Origin: Chryseobacterium sp. Leaf394
Lineage (GTDB): Bacteria > Bacteroidota > Bacteroidia > Flavobacteriales > Weeksellaceae
DNA length: 62,988 nucleotides
Direction: 5' to 3'
Assembly (NCBI RefSeq): GCF_001424105.1
Contig: NZ_LMQH01000004.1
Location: 172,156-235,143, forward strand
The notes beneath the pieces are model-generated. The model saw only the letters and a program-made list of their open reading frames with translations, was not told the DNA's origin and did not search any database. The translations under genes were made by a program, and so were the position numbers. Of the stretch, positions 53,951-62,531 are shown one piece after another. How positions within the stretch are numbered: the first letter of the stretch is position 1; the number at the start of each line of letters is the position of its first letter.

Positions 53951-54499
53951 CTATTTATTACCAACTTTTTGGTCATAAACAGCTTTTTCCCAAGGCTTTA
54001 CTTCACCAATACCGTAGTGGTCTGTTTTAGTAATTGCCATTTCATCCAGAATATCTACGAAATTCTCATAATTTGAGTCATCAGTAGGTTTAATGATTAC
54101 TGTAAAGATATCCGGTCTTTTTGCTCTCGCTTTCGCAGTAGCAATCACTTTAGCAATATCTTCTGAATCAAGTGTAGATTCTGTAAGTTTACCTGGATCT
54201 GTAAGACCATTCTGATCTAACTGATGGTAATACATTTTATCATCCTTCCCCAAAAGAAATGTTACTGCATTTGATAGGTCAATTTCTGGTATATCCGTAA
54301 TCTGCTGATCTTTTGGAGGTTTAGCCGGCAACTTCATATCCATAATATTGGGTTTACTGAAAGTTGTGGTAAACATAAAGAATGTGATCAAAAGGAAACC
54401 TAAATCCACCATCGGAGTCATGTCTACTCTGGCGTTATGTTTTTTCGAGCGGACCTTTCCGCCTTTCCCGCCTTTTTCCTGTACTTGTACTTCTGCCAT
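53951..54499 (-). CDS. exbD: ExbD/TolR biopolymer transport protein (second copy)
   Basis: A 182-residue component of the proton channel. Layout: short cytoplasmic N-terminus (rich in G/K), a transmembrane helix with the proton-path aspartate in RVDMTPMVDLGFLLITFFMF, and a periplasmic domain with a loop around YHQLDQNGLTDPGKL. It starts 20 nt after the first exbD stop and ends 26 nt before tonB. Two unequal ExbD proteins in tandem are usual in Bacteroidota TonB loci; they may form a heterodimer in the channel. Confidence 0.92.
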   Translation of the reverse strand: MAEVQVQEKGGKGGKVRSKKHNARVDMTPMVDLGFLLITFFMFTTTFSKPNIMDMKLPAKPPKDQQITDIPEIDLSNAVTFLLGKDDKMYYHQLDQNGLTDPGKLTESTLDSEDIAKVIATAKARAKRPDIFTVIIKPTDDSNYENFVDILDEMAITKTDHYGIGEVKPWEKAVYDQKVGNK

Positions 54500-54519
54500 T
54501 GTTCTCTTTTTTAATCCGA

Positions 54520-55110
54520 TTACTCAGACGATGTAATCAGTACAAATTTATAAAACTCAATCTCTTTCAATCCATCAAACAATGCCTTGAACTGCGGATA
54601 CTGTGCTTTAGCATCACCCTTAATAGCCAATCTGGCTTCAGGATTTGCCTGCAGAGAATATTTTACCCAGCTGGTCAATTCTTTATTCACAGAATCCATA
54701 GGAATTGAAACTCCTTTGATCTGTTGTCTCACATCTTCCGGCTTATCAAGATAAGATGGAAGCTGCTTCATTGGAACTCCGATGGCACTTGCATTTCTGA
54801 ATGCTTTTTTCTGAGCCTCTGTAAACCCGATTCTGTACTCACCAGCCATATTATCAAGAATTTCATCTCTCTCGGTTGGTGTAACAGTAGGTGTAAAGAA
54901 GAATCTTCCGTCCGGAGTTACACTTATCGTCATCAAGTTGGTATCATCCAACTTTTGCGTTGAAACTGAAGATGGCGTAGTAATCTGCTCTGCATCCGGC
55001 TTTTTAAACTGCGTTGTAAGGATGAAGAACGTAAGGAGCAGGAAAGCAACGTCGCACATTGCCGTCATATCCGTAACTACCCCGTGTCTTTTTGGTTTGA
55101 CTCTCGCCAT
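54520..55110 (-). CDS. exbD: ExbD/TolR biopolymer transport protein (first copy)
   Basis: A 196-residue ExbD-type protein: N-terminal MARVKPKRHGVVTDMTAMCDVAFLLLTFFIL split around the transmembrane aspartate (CDVAFLLL), then a periplasmic domain with the SVTPDGRFFFTPT strand and an NPEARLAIKGDAKAQYP segment. It is longer than the second copy and differs clearly, so they are not recent duplicates. It lies 62 nt after exbB and 20 nt before the second exbD. Confidence 0.92.
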   Translation of the reverse strand: MARVKPKRHGVVTDMTAMCDVAFLLLTFFILTTQFKKPDAEQITTPSSVSTQKLDDTNLMTISVTPDGRFFFTPTVTPTERDEILDNMAGEYRIGFTEAQKKAFRNASAIGVPMKQLPSYLDKPEDVRQQIKGVSIPMDSVNKELTSWVKYSLQANPEARLAIKGDAKAQYPQFKALFDGLKEIEFYKFVLITSSE

Positions 55111-55172
55111 ATTAAATATTTATAAAATTTAACAAAATAAGATTGTGTCTGTTTGCAGACTAAATTCAATTC

Positions 55173-56045
55173 TTAGTTGAATTCTGCAAAAGATTGCTGA
55201 ATGCTTAATCCGATTTCGTCTATTTTATAAGTTAATCCATCAATTTTAGATGTAAAATAGTTGTAAAGGATAATTGCAATCGCAGAAGTACCAATTCCTA
55301 AAGCTGTGTTGATCAATGCTTCAGAGATACCTGTTGATAATGCAGCAGCATCCGGAGATCCTCCACCTGCACCTAGAGCAGCAAATGCTTTAATCATACC
55401 AAGTACTGTTCCTAATAGTGCAACTAACGTTGCTACAGTACCTAAAGTAGAAAGAATCATCATGTTTTTCTCAAGCATAGGCATTTCCAAAGTTGTAGCT
55501 TCTTCCAAAGACTTGCTTAATGCTACCAATTTCTGCTCCTTGTTCAGAGTAGCGTCTTTCTCAAGAATTTTGTAAGTAGTAAGACCTTCTTTTACAACGT
55601 TCCCTACAGAACCCTGTTGTCTGTCGCACTCTTCCAAAGCTTCGTTGATTTGGTTTTTGTTCAGATACGTTCTGATTGTTGTTACGAAGTTATCCAAGTT
55701 GTTTTTACCGCTTGCTCTACCCAATACCATAGCTCTCTCGATTGAGAACACCAATACCGTGATCATAAATGTAAGCAAGATTGGAACTACAGGACCCCCT
55801 TTGTAAACGATACCCATCATTGATCCTTCAGCAGGCTCAATTTTCTTTCCTTCAACATCAGTTAAAGCAACAGAAGCTGCACCTTTAAACTGATCTGGAT
55901 GTTGGAAGTTTGAAGGGTTACCCAATACAAACATATAAATTGCAACCCCGATCAGGAATAATACAGGAATTACAATTGCAGGGTTAAGACCACCCTTCTT
56001 TTTAGCAACTACTTGCTCATCATTTTTTGAAACATTCATTTCCAT
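55173..56045 (-). CDS. exbB: MotA/TolQ/ExbB proton channel protein
   Basis: Proton-channel subunit that powers TonB. The 290 residues have an N-terminal helix near 20-40 (AIVIPVLFLIGVAIYMFVLG), a periplasmic linker (about 41-85), a second helix (ILLTFMITVLVFSIERAM), a cytoplasmic helical region, and the last two helices including STLGTVATLVALLGTVLGMI and LINTALGIGTSAIAIILYNY, typical of the family. The start is the first ATG or the one two codons later. First gene of the exbB-exbD-exbD-tonB run; no clear promoter box was found upstream, and 239 nt separate it from leuS. Confidence 0.93.
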   Translation of the reverse strand: MEMNVSKNDEQVVAKKKGGLNPAIVIPVLFLIGVAIYMFVLGNPSNFQHPDQFKGAASVALTDVEGKKIEPAEGSMMGIVYKGGPVVPILLTFMITVLVFSIERAMVLGRASGKNNLDNFVTTIRTYLNKNQINEALEECDRQQGSVGNVVKEGLTTYKILEKDATLNKEQKLVALSKSLEEATTLEMPMLEKNMMILSTLGTVATLVALLGTVLGMIKAFAALGAGGGSPDAAALSTGISEALINTALGIGTSAIAIILYNYFTSKIDGLTYKIDEIGLSIQQSFAEFN

Positions 56046-56221
56046 ATTTAACTAAATTATATTGTTTAAAAATTTCAGATTGTAAAATAAAGATAAAATA
56101 ATTTAACATGCAAGAGACATAAATAAACATTTTGTATTTTTAGAATAACAATTTATTAATCTGTTCCACTTTCATCAAAAATAAAAAACTATTTTATCAA
56201 TCTTCTACTAATAATTAAAAA

Positions 56222-56275
56222 AACATTGAATATTCAAAAAAATAGATTGTGTATTTTTTTGAATATTCCAATGTT
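56222..56275 (-). terminator. Very long hairpin after leuS
   Basis: 22-bp stem with one bulged C (left arm 56222-56243, right arm 56253-56275) and a 9-nt loop. The stem is A/T-rich with AATATTC in the middle. It starts 9 nt after the leuS stop and ends in a T5 run on the minus strand. Longer than an ordinary terminator; see findings. Confidence 0.75.
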
Positions 56276-56284
56276 AATTATTTT

Positions 56285-59098
56285 TTAAATTACTATGTTC
56301 ACTATTTTTTTGGGTACTACAATAACTTTTTTAGGAGTTTTACCCTCCAAAATCTGTTCCATTTTGTCATTTTGAAGCACTAAATCTTCCACTTCTTTAG
56401 CAGAAAGCTGTGCGGGCAATAAAATCTTGAATTTTGTCTTCCCGTTTACACTTACAGGATACTCAATTTCATCTTCTTCAAGATACTTTTCGTCAAGCAC
56501 CGGAAAGTTTTTATATTCTATTGATTCATTATTTCCCATGAGACTCCACAATTCTTCGCAGATGTGTGGTGCATAGGGAGAAATTACAACGGCTAGAGGT
56601 TCCAAAATATTGCGTTTGTTGCATTTTAATTTCTGTAATTCGTTTACAGCAATCATAAATGATGAAACCGAAGTGTTGAATGAAAAGTTTTCTATATCAT
56701 AGACTACCTTTTTAATTAAGGTATGCAAAACTTTATATTCTGCTTTTGTAGGCTCTTCATCCGATACTTCAAAAACCTCTCCATTAAAATAGAGATTCCA
56801 GAATTTTTTAAGAAAACCGTAAACTCCGCTTAATCCCTGAGTGTTCCAAGGCTTGGATTGCTCTAACGGACCGAGGAACATTTCGTATAATCTTAAACCG
56901 TCAGCTCCGTATTCTTCGCAGATATCATCGGGATTTACAACATTGTATTTTGACTTGGACATTTTTTCGACCTCACGGCCAGTAACGTATTTTCCATCTT
57001 CCAAAATAAATTCTGCGTCTGCGTAATCCGGCCTCCAGGATTTAAAAGCTTCGGTGTCTAACTCATCGGTAGTTCCTTTTAATAATGATACATCAACGTG
57101 AATTGCCTGAGTCTGATAATCTTTTGCCAAATTTTTAGAAACATATTGATTGGTTCCTTCAACCCTGTAAACAAAAGCACTCATCCCCAAAATCATTCCC
57201 TGATTGATCAGCTTTTGGAAAGGTTCATCATTATTAATATATCCTCTGTCCTTCAAGAACATATTCCAAAAACGGGAATACAGTAAGTGACCAGTGGCAT
57301 GCTCGCTTCCACCAATGTATAAATCTACCTGTCCCCAATAGTCTGATAAATCTTTTTCAGCAAAAACCTCATCGTTATTCGGATCCATGTATCTCAGGAA
57401 ATACCATGAGCTTCCTGCCCAGCCAGGCATTGTAGATAATTCTAAATGAAATACAGTTTTACCATCAATTAAATCTGTTGCGACTACTTTCTCAATTGCT
57501 TCATCCCACGCAAATGTTTTTGAATTTCCTAAAGGCGGATCTCCGTCTTCAGTCGGCAAATATTTTTCAACTTCAGGAAGTTCCAGAGGCAAAGCAGATT
57601 TTGGCAAAGTATAAGGCATTCCATCTTTATAATATACAGGAACGGGCTCTCCCCAGTATCTCTGTCTTGAGAAAATTGCATCACGCTGTCTGTAGTTTGT
57701 AGTGCCGTGACCAATTTTTCTGTTTTCTATTTCTGCAATTATCTTTGATTTTGCATCCTTATAATTTAAACCGTTTAAGAAATCAGAATTTACACAGACA
57801 GAATCTTTGGAATCAAAAGATTTTTCCTGAATATCCTCTTCAGTTTCTACAACTTTTATAATTTCTAAATTAAATTTCTTAGCAAAATGGTGATCACGCT
57901 CGTCATGTGCAGGAACAGCCATTACCGCTCCGGTTCCGTAACCCATCAGTACATAATCTGAAATATAAACCGGCATCTTTTTTCCGCTGAACGGATTCAC
58001 TGCATAACTTCCCGTGAAGGCACCACTCACGTTTTTCACGTCTGCCATTCTATCACGTTCGGTTTTCTTGGAAGTTTCTTCTATATAAGAATCAACTTCA
58101 GCTTTCTGCTCCGGCGTTGTGATATTTTCCACCAAAGGATTTTCGGGAGCCAAAACCATGAAGGTTGCACCGAAAATGGTGTCGGGTCTTGTTGTGAAAA
58201 CCTCAATAATCTCGTCGTGATTTTCTATCTCAAATTTAACCTGCGCTCCCTGCGATTTCCCTATCCAGTATTCCTGAGAATCTTTCAACGGCTGCGGCCA
58301 GTCTAATGTTTTTAAACCCTGCAACAATCTTTCTGAGTAAGCTGAAATTCTCATGCTCCACTGCATCATTTTCTTTTGGAAAACAGGGTAACCGCCTCTT
58401 TCGGATTTACCGTCTTTAATCTCGTCGTTGGCCAAAACTGTTCCTAAAGCAGGACACCAGTTTACTGTAGTTTCAGCTCTGTAGGCCAAACGGTAATTTA
58501 ATAAAATATCTTCTTTATCAATTTCAGAAGCAGATTTCCATTCTTCTGCTGTGAAATTTAATTCTTCGTTTTGATTTGCATTTAAACCTTCCGTACCTTT
58601 TTCTTCAAAATATTGAATCAAAGTTTCGATAGATTCAGCCTTGTCGGTAATTTTATTGTACCACGAATGAAACAGTTCGATGAAAATCCACTGCGTCCAT
58701 TTGTAATAAGAAGCGTCGGAAGTTCTCACTTCCCTGCTCCAGTCGAATGAGAAACCAATTTTTCTTAACTGCTCTTCGTATCTCGTGATGTTTTGTTCGG
58801 TGGTAACCGCAGGATGCTGACCAGTCTGAATAGCATACTGCTCAGCCGGAAGCCCAAAACTGTCGTAACCAACAGGATGCAGCACATTAAAACCCTGATG
58901 TCTTTTGTACCTCGCATAAATATCTGACGCAATGTATCCCAGCGGATGACCTACATGGAGACCCGCTCCCGATGGATACGGAAACATATCGAGTACATAA
59001 AATTTCGGTTTATCTGTTTTATCGGAAGTCTTGTAAGTCTGATTGTCTTCCCAGTATTTCTGCCACTTTTTTTCTATCTGCTGATGATCGTAAAACAC
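56285..59098 (-). CDS. leuS: Leucine--tRNA ligase
   Basis: Charges tRNA-Leu. The 937 residues are on the long side for bacterial LeuRS. The class I motif PSGAGLHVGHPLGY (about 42-55) and the KMSKSKYN signature near residue 711 are intact. The editing domain (about 290-460) has the TTRPDTIFGATFMVLAPENP block broken around it and DERDHHFAKK. Additional insertions occur near 160-200 (ESIETLIQYFEEKGTEGLNA) as in other Bacteroidota LeuRS. Single gene; a TATTTTTG box (plus-strand 59163-59170) 64 nt upstream could be its promoter. Confidence 0.96.
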   Translation of the reverse strand: MFYDHQQIEKKWQKYWEDNQTYKTSDKTDKPKFYVLDMFPYPSGAGLHVGHPLGYIASDIYARYKRHQGFNVLHPVGYDSFGLPAEQYAIQTGQHPAVTTEQNITRYEEQLRKIGFSFDWSREVRTSDASYYKWTQWIFIELFHSWYNKITDKAESIETLIQYFEEKGTEGLNANQNEELNFTAEEWKSASEIDKEDILLNYRLAYRAETTVNWCPALGTVLANDEIKDGKSERGGYPVFQKKMMQWSMRISAYSERLLQGLKTLDWPQPLKDSQEYWIGKSQGAQVKFEIENHDEIIEVFTTRPDTIFGATFMVLAPENPLVENITTPEQKAEVDSYIEETSKKTERDRMADVKNVSGAFTGSYAVNPFSGKKMPVYISDYVLMGYGTGAVMAVPAHDERDHHFAKKFNLEIIKVVETEEDIQEKSFDSKDSVCVNSDFLNGLNYKDAKSKIIAEIENRKIGHGTTNYRQRDAIFSRQRYWGEPVPVYYKDGMPYTLPKSALPLELPEVEKYLPTEDGDPPLGNSKTFAWDEAIEKVVATDLIDGKTVFHLELSTMPGWAGSSWYFLRYMDPNNDEVFAEKDLSDYWGQVDLYIGGSEHATGHLLYSRFWNMFLKDRGYINNDEPFQKLINQGMILGMSAFVYRVEGTNQYVSKNLAKDYQTQAIHVDVSLLKGTTDELDTEAFKSWRPDYADAEFILEDGKYVTGREVEKMSKSKYNVVNPDDICEEYGADGLRLYEMFLGPLEQSKPWNTQGLSGVYGFLKKFWNLYFNGEVFEVSDEEPTKAEYKVLHTLIKKVVYDIENFSFNTSVSSFMIAVNELQKLKCNKRNILEPLAVVISPYAPHICEELWSLMGNNESIEYKNFPVLDEKYLEEDEIEYPVSVNGKTKFKILLPAQLSAKEVEDLVLQNDKMEQILEGKTPKKVIVVPKKIVNIVI

Positions 59099-59217
59099 GT
59101 TTCGTAATTGTTATATGTTAAAAGATGGATGTAAAATAAATCTAATTTTCAATCCTGATTCACAAAAATAATGATTTTTAAAGAAATATTAATTAAAATA
59201 AAAAGGGCTTAAAACAA

Positions 59218-59243
59218 AAAATCCCATCCGCAGATGAGATTTT
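59218..59243 (-). terminator. Terminator of the lipocalin-like lipoprotein gene
   Basis: AAAATCCCATC / GATGAGATTTT arms (one mismatch) around CGCA, with a further A3 on the left; 27 nt below the stop. Confidence 0.8.
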
Positions 59244-59270
59244 ATATGGTAATTTAAATATATCTAAATA

Positions 59271-59750
59271 TTATTGCGGAATTCTTTTGAAAGAATAAGT
59301 CACAGTTTTGTACACAGCAGGATCAGTTTTATCTTCAATCATCAGATTCATTGCATCAGCATCCAGTCTTGTGATTTTACCTTTGTCTGAAACAACAGTT
59401 CCCTGATATTTAAGTTCTATAGTTTTGCCGCTTTTATCATAAATGTATGAAAAAGTACGGTTTGAAGTCTGAGCACACACAATAGGCAGACCAGATTCTT
59501 CAAATGTAGTCCGTGTTCCTGAGGTATTTTCTTTAAAGACCCATCTTCCCTGTTGCTGACAAGTGCTGTACGTAATCTGATCACTAAAACCGTCACCATT
59601 CACATCAACCTCCGTTCTTACCTCAGCCAATGGCTGCCATGTTCCTACCAACGGAACTTCTGGTGCTGTATTTTCATCGTCGTTGTTACAAGCTGTTGTA
59701 GTAGTCGCAAACAGAGCTAATCCTGCAAATAATAATGCTAATTTCTTCAT
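59271..59750 (-). CDS. Lipocalin-like lipoprotein
   Basis: A 159-residue lipoprotein: signal ending in TTTTAC (C21), followed by NNDDEN, an acidic start of the kind reported as a surface-export signal. The mature part begins VPLVGTWQPLAEVRTEVDVNG, the usual first strand of lipocalin-like proteins of this phylum, with two further cysteines (STCQQQGRW and PIVCAQTSN) that may form a disulfide. The DVNGDGFSD segment resembles a calcium-binding loop. Function and ligand unknown. Confidence 0.82.
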   Translation of the reverse strand: MKKLALLFAGLALFATTTTACNNDDENTAPEVPLVGTWQPLAEVRTEVDVNGDGFSDQITYSTCQQQGRWVFKENTSGTRTTFEESGLPIVCAQTSNRTFSYIYDKSGKTIELKYQGTVVSDKGKITRLDADAMNLMIEDKTDPAVYKTVTYSFKRIPQ

Positions 59751-59875
59751 AGATCATTTTTTCAAGGCCTAAAATTATGATTTTTTTTAAATACTTTGTT
59801 ATTTTTTTTGATATTTGGAATCATATTTTACATTTTCTTATCATTTTGGTTTATTTAAACACATTTTAAAAAGTT

Positions 59876-59883
59876 TATCTTTG
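59876..59883 (+). promoter_or_regulatory. Probable -7 box of the glycosyltransferase gene
   Basis: TATCTTTG, exact, 15 nt before the ATG at 59899. It lies inside the in-frame stretch upstream of that ATG and so supports the later start. The nearest TTG is 27 nt away, longer than usual. Confidence 0.45.
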
Positions 59884-59898
59884 CGGAAAAAGTCGCAA

Positions 59899-60651
59899 AT
59901 GCCCGAAATTTCCATCATCACTCCCTGCTATAATTCCTCAAAATTTTTAGGACAAACCATAGACTCGGTACTTAACCAAACGTTTACAGATTGGGAATGG
60001 CTGATTACGGATGACTGTTCCAAAGACGGTTCGGTGGAAATTATAAGAAACATTTCTGATCCGAGAATCAAACTCACTGTCGCTGAAAAAAACGGTGGCG
60101 CTGGGCATGCGAGAAATATTTCTCTTCAGAAGGCTTCTGGGAGATTTATTACTTTCTTAGACGCTGATGATTTCTGGAATCCTGAATTTTTAGAAGAGAT
60201 GATCACTTTCATGAAAAAGGAAAATGCCGAGCTCGCCTACTCCAACTATGCAAGATGCGACGAAAATCTAAATCCTCAGATTGAAGATTTCAAAGCTGAT
60301 AAAACTGTAACTTTTCAAAATTTGCTTAAAACCTGCAGACTGTCGCTCCTTTCTTCTATGTACGATTCTAAAAGGGTTGGAAAGGAGTTTTTTCCGGAAG
60401 GCAGCAAACGGGAAGATCATGTGATGTGGCTTAATTTGTTAAAGAAAATCCCCGAGGGAAAAGCTTTGCCGAAAACGATGGCAAAATACAGGATGCACGC
60501 TACGAGCATCTCGAGAAAAAAACAGAATATCATAAAGGATCAATATTTGGTGTACAGAGATTTCATGAAATTTTCAACTGTAAAATCAATGTACTATACT
60601 CTAAACTGGGCTTTCAATGGTTTTAAAAAATATTCAAAACTCTTTAACTGA
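59899..60651 (+). CDS. Family 2 glycosyltransferase
   Basis: A 250-residue GT-A enzyme of family 2, with the start at 59899 (MPEISIITPCYNSSKFLGQT), the normal N-terminus; the 28 codons upstream in frame are rejected since the box at 59876 lies inside them. Motifs: nucleotide-binding D38-D39 in WLITDDCSKDGS, the DxD-like FLDADDFW at 87-93, and the late catalytic block GSKREDHVMWLNLL. Donor and acceptor are unknown. The stop overlaps the ATG of the next gene by 1 nt, so the two are translated together. With waaA following, a role in lipopolysaccharide core or capsule assembly is a reasonable guess. Confidence 0.9.
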   Translation: MPEISIITPCYNSSKFLGQTIDSVLNQTFTDWEWLITDDCSKDGSVEIIRNISDPRIKLTVAEKNGGAGHARNISLQKASGRFITFLDADDFWNPEFLEEMITFMKKENAELAYSNYARCDENLNPQIEDFKADKTVTFQNLLKTCRLSLLSSMYDSKRVGKEFFPEGSKREDHVMWLNLLKKIPEGKALPKTMAKYRMHATSISRKKQNIIKDQYLVYRDFMKFSTVKSMYYTLNWAFNGFKKYSKLFN

Positions 60652-61277
60652 TGGAATATTCTAAAGAATTTAAAGCAGCGCTGAGCGAACTGAAACCTAT
60701 AGAAAAGGACCGCCTTATTTTCAGATTATTAAAAAAGGATAAAATTTTATCCAAAAAACTGTATTTTGAACTGATTGACACTGAAACTGCCGATCAGAAG
60801 CGTGATGCGATGGAAGAACACATCAGAGAAAAGGTAGAATTTGCTTCAAAATACATCAGCAATCAAAAATATTTTGTCGTTCTCATCAGAAAAATCAGTG
60901 CTGAAATTACGGAGCATGTGAAGGTGACTTCGGATAAATTTGGTGATGTTTCTCTGAATCTTTTTCTGATTAATCAGATTTTAGAATCCAATGATAAATT
61001 GAGCCGACAAAGGTTTAATGACATTTATAAACTTTACCTTTATCTTATTAATAAAGTAGTCAAATCTCTCTTACTCATCAAAAAATTGGACGAAGATTAC
61101 TGGATGGAACTGGACGATCTTCTCTCGGAACTGCATGATAAAATAACTTCAAACGTTTATCTGGAAAAACTTTTCATCAACAACGGAATAGATTTTAACT
61201 GGCTGACGATTGAAAAAATTCCGGATCATTTTGATTTAATTATCAAAGATATTAAGAATCACGGTTTTTTAAAGTGA
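60651..61277 (+). CDS. Unrecognised 208-aa protein coupled to the glycosyltransferase
   Basis: I do not recognise this protein. It is soluble and almost wholly helical by composition: rich in K, E, L and D, with heptad-like stretches (KKLDEDYWMELDDLLSELHD) but no signal or membrane segment. The start overlaps the glycosyltransferase stop by 1 nt and the 3' end overlaps the convergent waaA by 9 nt. The tight link suggests a partner of the glycosyltransferase or a cell-envelope role, but nothing in the sequence shows it. Confidence 0.8.
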   Translation: MEYSKEFKAALSELKPIEKDRLIFRLLKKDKILSKKLYFELIDTETADQKRDAMEEHIREKVEFASKYISNQKYFVVLIRKISAEITEHVKVTSDKFGDVSLNLFLINQILESNDKLSRQRFNDIYKLYLYLINKVVKSLLLIKKLDEDYWMELDDLLSELHDKITSNVYLEKLFINNGIDFNWLTIEKIPDHFDLIIKDIKNHGFLK

Positions 61278-62531
61278 CAGAATCTTCTGAATAATCAATT
61301 CTGAGGAATTTGGTTTTCCGCTTACAAATTGTGATGCATTATGAGACATTTCTGTCAGTGAATTTTGGTTTTTAATTAAATTTAAAATAAAATCTGCAGC
61401 TTCTTTTTCAGTTTCAAAAGATTTTCCGCCATTGGCTTTTATTAAATCATCTGCTTCAGGATTTTTCCGGTATTGATTTCCGAACATTACGGGCACGCCA
61501 AAAGTTGCAGCTTCCAGAATATTGTGAAGTCCGGCATCGTGAAAACCACCACCAACAACGGCGACGTCGGCATACGAATATATTTTTGAGAGTAATCCTA
61601 TACTGTCAATAATTAAAATTTGAAGGTTGGAGGGTTCGAGAGTTGTAGAATTGTTAGGTGTAGGAGTGTTATGGTTTTTCAGACTGCTGTATAGGATTGC
61701 AGTTGGGAAAATCTCTTTTAAATTTTCAACTCTTTTTAAGTCGTGAGGCGCGATAATCAGTTTTAAATTCTGATTTTTTTCAGAGATTATTCTGGTAATT
61801 TTTTCTTCTGCCTGCCATGAACTTCCAAAGACGACTGTTTTATTTCCCGAAATAAATTCACTGATAAAACGGACGTGATTATCCCTGTTTTTTATCTGTT
61901 TCACCCGGTCAAATCTTGTATCTCCGGTTACCGACGATTTTTCCAGACCAACACTTTTTGCCAGAGCATAGGAATGTCTGGTCTGATGAAAAAACCAGTC
62001 AACATTGTCTTTGAGCTGTTTTACAAACCATTTTCCGTAAGACTTAAAAAAACTCTGTCTTTCGTAAAACAATGCCGAAACTACAAATATTTTCGCATTC
62101 TTTTCTTTTAACTGTCTCAATAAATTATACCAGAAATCATATTTTACCGTAAAAAAAAGTTTAGGTTTAAAAGCCTTTAAAAATTCTTTTATATCTGAAT
62201 TTCTGTCAAACGGAAGATAGCAGACTGCATCCGCGATTGTATTCTTTTTAATCACATTTTCGTAACCTGAAGGTGAAAAGAAGGTAACTAAAATTTTATA
62301 TTCCGGAAACTTTTCTCTGAGCTTTTCAAGTACCGGAAGTCCCTGCTCGTACTCACCCAAACTAGCAGCATGCATCCACAAAACCTCATCAGTAGGCGAA
62401 AATTTAGATTTTATCAGTTCGGGAGATTGTTTTCTTCCGTCAACGCCTTTTTTAGTTTTAGCATTAAACAAAGCGAAGACCTTCATTCCGAAAATCATCA
62501 GACTGACAAAAATATTATACAGCGATTTCAA
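61269..62531 (-). CDS. waaA: 3-deoxy-D-manno-octulosonic acid (Kdo) transferase
   Basis: Transfers Kdo from CMP-Kdo to lipid A precursor at the cytoplasmic face of the inner membrane. The 420 residues begin with a hydrophobic anchor (LYNIFVSLMIFGMKVFALF), followed by WMHAASLGEYEQ with the catalytic-base glutamate (E60, SLGE motif), the VVALFY-like FVVSALFYERQSFFKSYG block and, in the C-terminal GT-B half, FGSSWQAEEK, DSIGLLSKIYSYADVAVVGGG and GLHNILEAATFGVPVMFG. Whether one or more Kdo are added is not visible. The start overlaps the DUF1648 gene by 4 nt. Confidence 0.95.
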   Translation of the reverse strand: MKSLYNIFVSLMIFGMKVFALFNAKTKKGVDGRKQSPELIKSKFSPTDEVLWMHAASLGEYEQGLPVLEKLREKFPEYKILVTFFSPSGYENVIKKNTIADAVCYLPFDRNSDIKEFLKAFKPKLFFTVKYDFWYNLLRQLKEKNAKIFVVSALFYERQSFFKSYGKWFVKQLKDNVDWFFHQTRHSYALAKSVGLEKSSVTGDTRFDRVKQIKNRDNHVRFISEFISGNKTVVFGSSWQAEEKITRIISEKNQNLKLIIAPHDLKRVENLKEIFPTAILYSSLKNHNTPTPNNSTTLEPSNLQILIIDSIGLLSKIYSYADVAVVGGGFHDAGLHNILEAATFGVPVMFGNQYRKNPEADDLIKANGGKSFETEKEAADFILNLIKNQNSLTEMSHNASQFVSGKPNSSELIIQKILSL

